A DNA stretch of 64,000 bases from Neoroseomonas terrae (GTDB lineage: Bacteria > Pseudomonadota > Alphaproteobacteria > Acetobacterales > Acetobacteraceae), in contig NZ_JAAEDI010000016.1 of the NCBI RefSeq assembly GCF_018129025.1, positions 1 to 64,000 of the forward strand, in the 5' to 3' direction. The notes under the pieces were generated by a model, which was not told the origin of the DNA, did not search any database, and saw only the letters and a list, made by a program, of their open reading frames with translations. Both the position numbers and the translations under genes were made by a program. Shown here piece after piece: positions 60,970 to 64,000 of this stretch (position 1 is its first letter; each line of letters opens with the position of its first letter).

Positions 60970-61986
60970 ATGGCGCAGCGTCGTCCGGCCCAAAGACCGA
61001 ACCGTTTTGCCCAGCGCCAAGTTGAGGTTTCCAAAGCCCTCCCTCGGCGTGCCGCACTGGCATTCGCACTCACCGCCGCCGGCTGTCGCCTCGACCCACC
61101 CCCCGGCAGCGCCGCCGTCGTCGTACCCGCATTCCCGCTCACCGGCCCGCTGCGTAGCCTCGGCGGGCTCGACATCGACAATGAGCGCCTGGGCGCGGGC
61201 GGCCTGTCGGGCATGCTGATCGACGATGACCTCGTCGCGACCTTCGTCGATGACCGCACGCGCTGGGCGCAGGCGCGCATCGTGCTGCGTGACGGGCTGG
61301 CGCAGGCGCTGACGCCGATCGCCTCAGGGCCGCTGCGGGATGGCGCGGGCCGGGTGCTGCCGCGTGGCTTCGGCGGGGATGCAGAGGCGCTGGCGCGCTT
61401 GCCGGACGGCACCTGGCTGGTGGGTTTCGAGCGGTGGCATCGCGTCCGGGCCTATAGGCACCTGGATGGGCCGGGGGCGTATTTCGAGGCGCCGGCGGGG
61501 CTCGGCGCCGCGCCGCGCAATGGTGGGCTGGAGGCGCTCGCGCTGCTCGAGGATGGCAGGCTGTTGGCCATCGCGGAGGCGTTGCCGCCGGCCGGCATCC
61601 CATCCCTGCGCCAGGGCTGGGTCGGCGGGCCGGGGGGCTGGGCGCCGCTGGCCTATCGCCCGGCGCCGGGGTTCGAGCCGGTCGATGCGGCCGGGCTGCC
61701 CGATGGCGGGGCGCTGGTGCTGGAACGGCGCTTCCGCGTGTGGGAGGGGTTTTCGGGCCGTCTGGTGCGCGTGGCGGCGGGGGACCTGTCGCCGGGCGCG
61801 GTGATGGAGGGGCAGGAGATCCTGCGCATCGACGGGATGCCCATCCCGGCGGAGAATTTCGAGGGCGTCGCGGTGCTGCGGCACGGGGGCCGGACGCTGG
61901 TCGGCATCGTGGCGGACGACAACCACATGCCGAACCAGCGCAGCCTGCTGCTGTTGTTCGAACTCGATCAGCGGAGAATGCTTTAG
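60970..61986 (+). CDS. Phytase-like/esterase-like lipoprotein (PF13449 type)
   Basis: 338 residues. The beta-propeller-like domain is seen in LRSLGGLDIDNERLGAGGLSG, FGGDAEALARLPDGTWLVGF and MPIPAENFEGVAVL, as in esterase-like proteins of the phytase-like family. A lipobox ends the signal (LTAAGC, Cys39). The only in-frame start is ATG 60970, so residues 1-27 are encoded by sequence including repeat copy 4 and form an unusually long leader (MAQRRPAQRPNRFAQRQVEV). No binding site precedes it. Its stop overlaps the convergent next gene. Confidence 0.75.
   Translation: MAQRRPAQRPNRFAQRQVEVSKALPRRAALAFALTAAGCRLDPPPGSAAVVVPAFPLTGPLRSLGGLDIDNERLGAGGLSGMLIDDDLVATFVDDRTRWAQARIVLRDGLAQALTPIASGPLRDGAGRVLPRGFGGDAEALARLPDGTWLVGFERWHRVRAYRHLDGPGAYFEAPAGLGAAPRNGGLEALALLEDGRLLAIAEALPPAGIPSLRQGWVGGPGGWAPLAYRPAPGFEPVDAAGLPDGGALVLERRFRVWEGFSGRLVRVAAGDLSPGAVMEGQEILRIDGMPIPAENFEGVAVLRHGGRTLVGIVADDNHMPNQRSLLLLFELDQRRML
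61011..61037 (+). repeat. Repeat copy 4, partial, inside a coding region
   Basis: CCAGCGCCAAGTTGAGGTTT followed by CCAAAGCC is the lead-in of the same repeat (compare 16155-16178) in plus orientation. Hairpins A and B are lost; the coding sequence of the downstream lipoprotein takes over directly. Confidence 0.6.
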
Positions 61987-62858
61987 GGGAGCGACGCCTT
62001 GCCGGCCTGCGACCATGCCTGCAGGGCGGCCTCCTCGGATCCCGGCGCTTCCTTCGTCGGGAAGGGCGCGTAGTCGCCGAGCAGCACGACGGTGATGAGA
62101 TAGGCGAGCAGCCGCCGGTCGTGGTCGTCCTGGGTCTCGCCGTACTGCTCCGGATCGCGGTTCACGCGTACCTGCCCGAGATGGAGCTCGTCGCCACGCC
62201 AGCCTGCCTCGACCTCATAGACGAGGATGCCGGTCCAGCTCCGGCGGAACAGCAGCCGGCCGCCTTCGAGATAGATGAACCACTTTTCCTCCATGACCGT
62301 CGGGACGAAGCCGCGTGCGATCATCCATGCGTCGAACGGGGGATAGGTCCGATCGAGGCTGAAGGAACCTTGGCGGGCGGGCATCGGGGGATGGTGGTTG
62401 CCGAAGCTGTCCGCGCTCGCACCGCGGAGGATGCGGGCCGGTGTCCGGCCGAAGATGGCGTCGAGGTGTTCCGTGGCGGTCGGACCGGGAAGCGGCGGCT
62501 GCCCGACGACGGAGAAGGTCGGGATGGCGGGCGGGCGGCGCCGCATGAGGATGGGGCAGTATGTCTCGAGCCAGCCATAGTCGGGCATGGCGACGATGAC
62601 GGTGCGGATGGTGCCGTCATCGTCCTTCATCGTGCCGGTGAGGTGCCGGTCCCCGCGGAACAGGACCCGGAGCACGACCACCCGTTCGCGGGCGGCGATC
62701 GGGTGGATGGGCTGGACGAGGTGGAGCCGCAGCAGACCCTTGCCGGTCTTCAGCGGCTCGACATGCTGCAAGAGGATCGGGCTGGCGCCCCACCCCGGGG
62801 ACACGACGGGTGCTTCAAGCCAGCACCACCAGCCGGGCTTCAGTTCCATGCCGTCCAT
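61983..62858 (-). CDS. Unrecognised protein
   Basis: 291 residues from ATG 62858. Soluble, rich in Trp/Arg/Pro, with WWCWLEAPVVSP at the start and EEKWFIYLEGGRLLFRRSWTG in the middle. No signal peptide. The stop shares bases with that of the lipoprotein gene on the other strand. Close to the CinA-like gene upstream (22 bases), so perhaps cotranscribed with it. No family recognised. Confidence 0.68.
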   Translation of the reverse strand: MDGMELKPGWWCWLEAPVVSPGWGASPILLQHVEPLKTGKGLLRLHLVQPIHPIAARERVVVLRVLFRGDRHLTGTMKDDDGTIRTVIVAMPDYGWLETYCPILMRRRPPAIPTFSVVGQPPLPGPTATEHLDAIFGRTPARILRGASADSFGNHHPPMPARQGSFSLDRTYPPFDAWMIARGFVPTVMEEKWFIYLEGGRLLFRRSWTGILVYEVEAGWRGDELHLGQVRVNRDPEQYGETQDDHDRRLLAYLITVVLLGDYAPFPTKEAPGSEEAALQAWSQAGKASLP

Positions 62859-62880
62859 GCGCGGGATCCGGTCCGGTTGC

Positions 62881-63645
62881 CTAGGCCGGCTCGCCTTCCG
62901 TCGGCACCACGCCGCAAGCGCGCATGAACACCAGCACGTCATGCGCCGCCCGCTTCACCGCCGTGTCGTCGAAGCCCTTCGCCACCACTGCCACGCCGCC
63001 GCCGCCGGGGCGGTAGTAGGGGTAGGAGCCGATGTCGATCTCGGGGTAGCGCTTCTGGATCTCCGCGAGGCCTTCGGCGATGCGGCCTTCCATCAGGCCG
63101 TTGGCGTGGACGGCGGCGGAGACGACGGGCGGGCCGCCCTGCAGCGTCGGCGCCAACGCTTCGAACATCGCCTGCATGATCCGTGGCACGCCGGCCATGA
63201 CGTGGACGTTGCCGATGGTGAAGCCGGGCGCGATGGACACGATGTTGTCGATCAGCGCCGCGCCGCGCGGCATCGTCGCCATGCGCTGCCGGGCCGGGTT
63301 GAAGTCGCCCGGTGGGGTCAGGCGGGCATAGTGGGATTCGAGGCGGCGCCAGGCCTCGGGATGCGGTTCCCACGGCACGCCGAAGGCGGCGGCGACGCAT
63401 TCGCTGGTGATGTCGTCATGCGTCGGCCCGATGCCGCCTGTCGTGAAGACGTGGTCGTACTTCGCGCGGACCTCGTTGACGGTGGCGACGATGGTCTCGG
63501 CGACGTCGGGGATGACGCGGACTTCGCGGACCGGGATGCCGATCTCGCCGAGCCGGCTCGCGATGAATTTCAGGTTGGCGTCCTGGGTGCGGCCCGACAG
63601 CACCTCATTGCCGATGATGAGCACGCAGGCGGTCGGGTTGGGCAT
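62881..63645 (-). CDS. CinA-like molybdopterin-binding (MoCF) domain protein
   Basis: 254 residues from ATG 63645 with GGAGGATACGACC upstream. The MoaB/MogA-type domain is clear: LIIGNEVLSGRTQDANLKFI and FTTGGIGPTHDDITSE. It matches the N-terminal part of CinA but lacks the C-terminal nicotinamide-nucleotide amidase domain. A pyridine-nucleotide or cofactor repair job is possible. Confidence 0.87.
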   Translation of the reverse strand: MPNPTACVLIIGNEVLSGRTQDANLKFIASRLGEIGIPVREVRVIPDVAETIVATVNEVRAKYDHVFTTGGIGPTHDDITSECVAAAFGVPWEPHPEAWRRLESHYARLTPPGDFNPARQRMATMPRGAALIDNIVSIAPGFTIGNVHVMAGVPRIMQAMFEALAPTLQGGPPVVSAAVHANGLMEGRIAEGLAEIQKRYPEIDIGSYPYYRPGGGGVAVVAKGFDDTAVKRAAHDVLVFMRACGVVPTEGEPA

Positions 63646-63825
63646 GGTCGTATCCTCCGGGACGCGAAGGATAGGCGCGACCCGCGGCAAGACCAATGGC
63701 CGGCGGTGCGGACATGGCGGGTCGGCACTGCGGGCTACCGCATGTGCGAAGCGACCGTTTGACGCGGGCATGGCGGCGGGCGCACGCCTCGCCGGCGGCT
63801 TGCCGCGCCAGGGAGGAACCAAACC

Positions 63826-64000
63826 ATGTATGCGATCATCCGGAGCTACACCGCGACGGGATCGGTGGAGGAGATCGTGCGCGGGGTCGAAGCGCTGGTC
63901 CTGCCGATGCTGAAGGATCGCCCCGGCTTCCGCGCCTACCACGCCGGGCGCAGCGAGGAGGGGGTCTTCTCGATCAGCCTGTTCGACAGCCGGGCCGAGG
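63826..64000 (+). CDS. Antibiotic-biosynthesis-monooxygenase-like protein, N-terminal part
   Basis: 58 codons before the window ends. MYAIIRSYTATGSVEEIVRG and PGFRAYHAGRSEEGVFSISLF fit a dimeric alpha/beta barrel of the ABM type. AGGGAGGAACC lies nine bases before the ATG. Gene runs off the right edge. Confidence 0.68.
   Translation, partial: MYAIIRSYTATGSVEEIVRGVEALVLPMLKDRPGFRAYHAGRSEEGVFSISLFDSRAE

Overview
The window is a GC-rich stretch from an alphaproteobacterium. The full-length r-protein operon in alphaproteobacterial order, the cobS/cobT aerobic cobaltochelatase genes next to bolA and a J-domain gene, and a TAXI-type TRAP transporter with a Bug-family binding protein point to Rhodospirillales, most likely Acetobacteraceae (Roseomonas-like). 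That placement is inferred from gene content and protein flavour, not from a search.

Bases 1-14111 hold the end of tuf followed by the uninterrupted S10-spc-alpha operon: rpsJ, rplCDWB, rpsS, rplV, rpsC, rplP, rpmC, rpsQ, rplNXE, rpsNH, rplFR, rpsE, rpmD, rplO, secY, adk, rpsMK, rpoA and rplQ. A textbook hairpin terminator closes it at 14137. Many junctions overlap by 1-8 bases, so translation is coupled.

Bases 14214-35271 mix envelope, RNA-decay and translation genes. They include an Ivy-like secreted protein, a cyclase-family hydrolase, a cupin, a DinG-type helicase, RNase E with a large acidic insertion, an amidase and a bifunctional PBP1a. prfB follows, with a complete programmed +1 frameshift. 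Next come a sulfotransferase coupled to an unknown protein, a DEAD-box RNA helicase, an exported beta-carbonic anhydrase, and a fused TRAP permease facing its TAXI binding protein.

Bases 35376-41103 begin with lipB and tRNA-Leu(GAG). The tRNA flank looks like a decayed accessory region: gene-poor DNA, a cupin, truncated C-terminal remnants of a short-chain dehydrogenase and of a thermonuclease-type protein pointing away from each other, a 25-residue membrane peptide overlapping a membrane-protein gene, and an orphan Bug receptor. A small helical protein and a c-type cytochrome follow.

Bases 41246-64000 carry central metabolism: maeB with a PTA domain, then transketolase, gap and pgk in one direction but interrupted by small unrelated genes. 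A VWA protein coupled to a membrane J-domain protein lies before transketolase. The cobalamin block is bolA / J-protein / cobS-GST-cobT. A lipoprotein of the phytase-like family, an unknown protein, a CinA-type MoCF protein and the start of a monooxygenase-like gene end the window.

Non-coding features of note are a dispersed two-hairpin intergenic repeat (16.2, 45.2-45.4, 60.7 and 61.0 kb), one copy of which appears to supply the 5' end of a gene; structured leaders before secY and gap; and several strong intrinsic terminators. I found no CRISPR array, intact insertion sequence, rRNA or prophage. No gene cluster here is clearly a new multi-gene system. The best candidates for something undescribed are the repeat family, the coupled membrane micropeptide, and the coupled unknown pairs.
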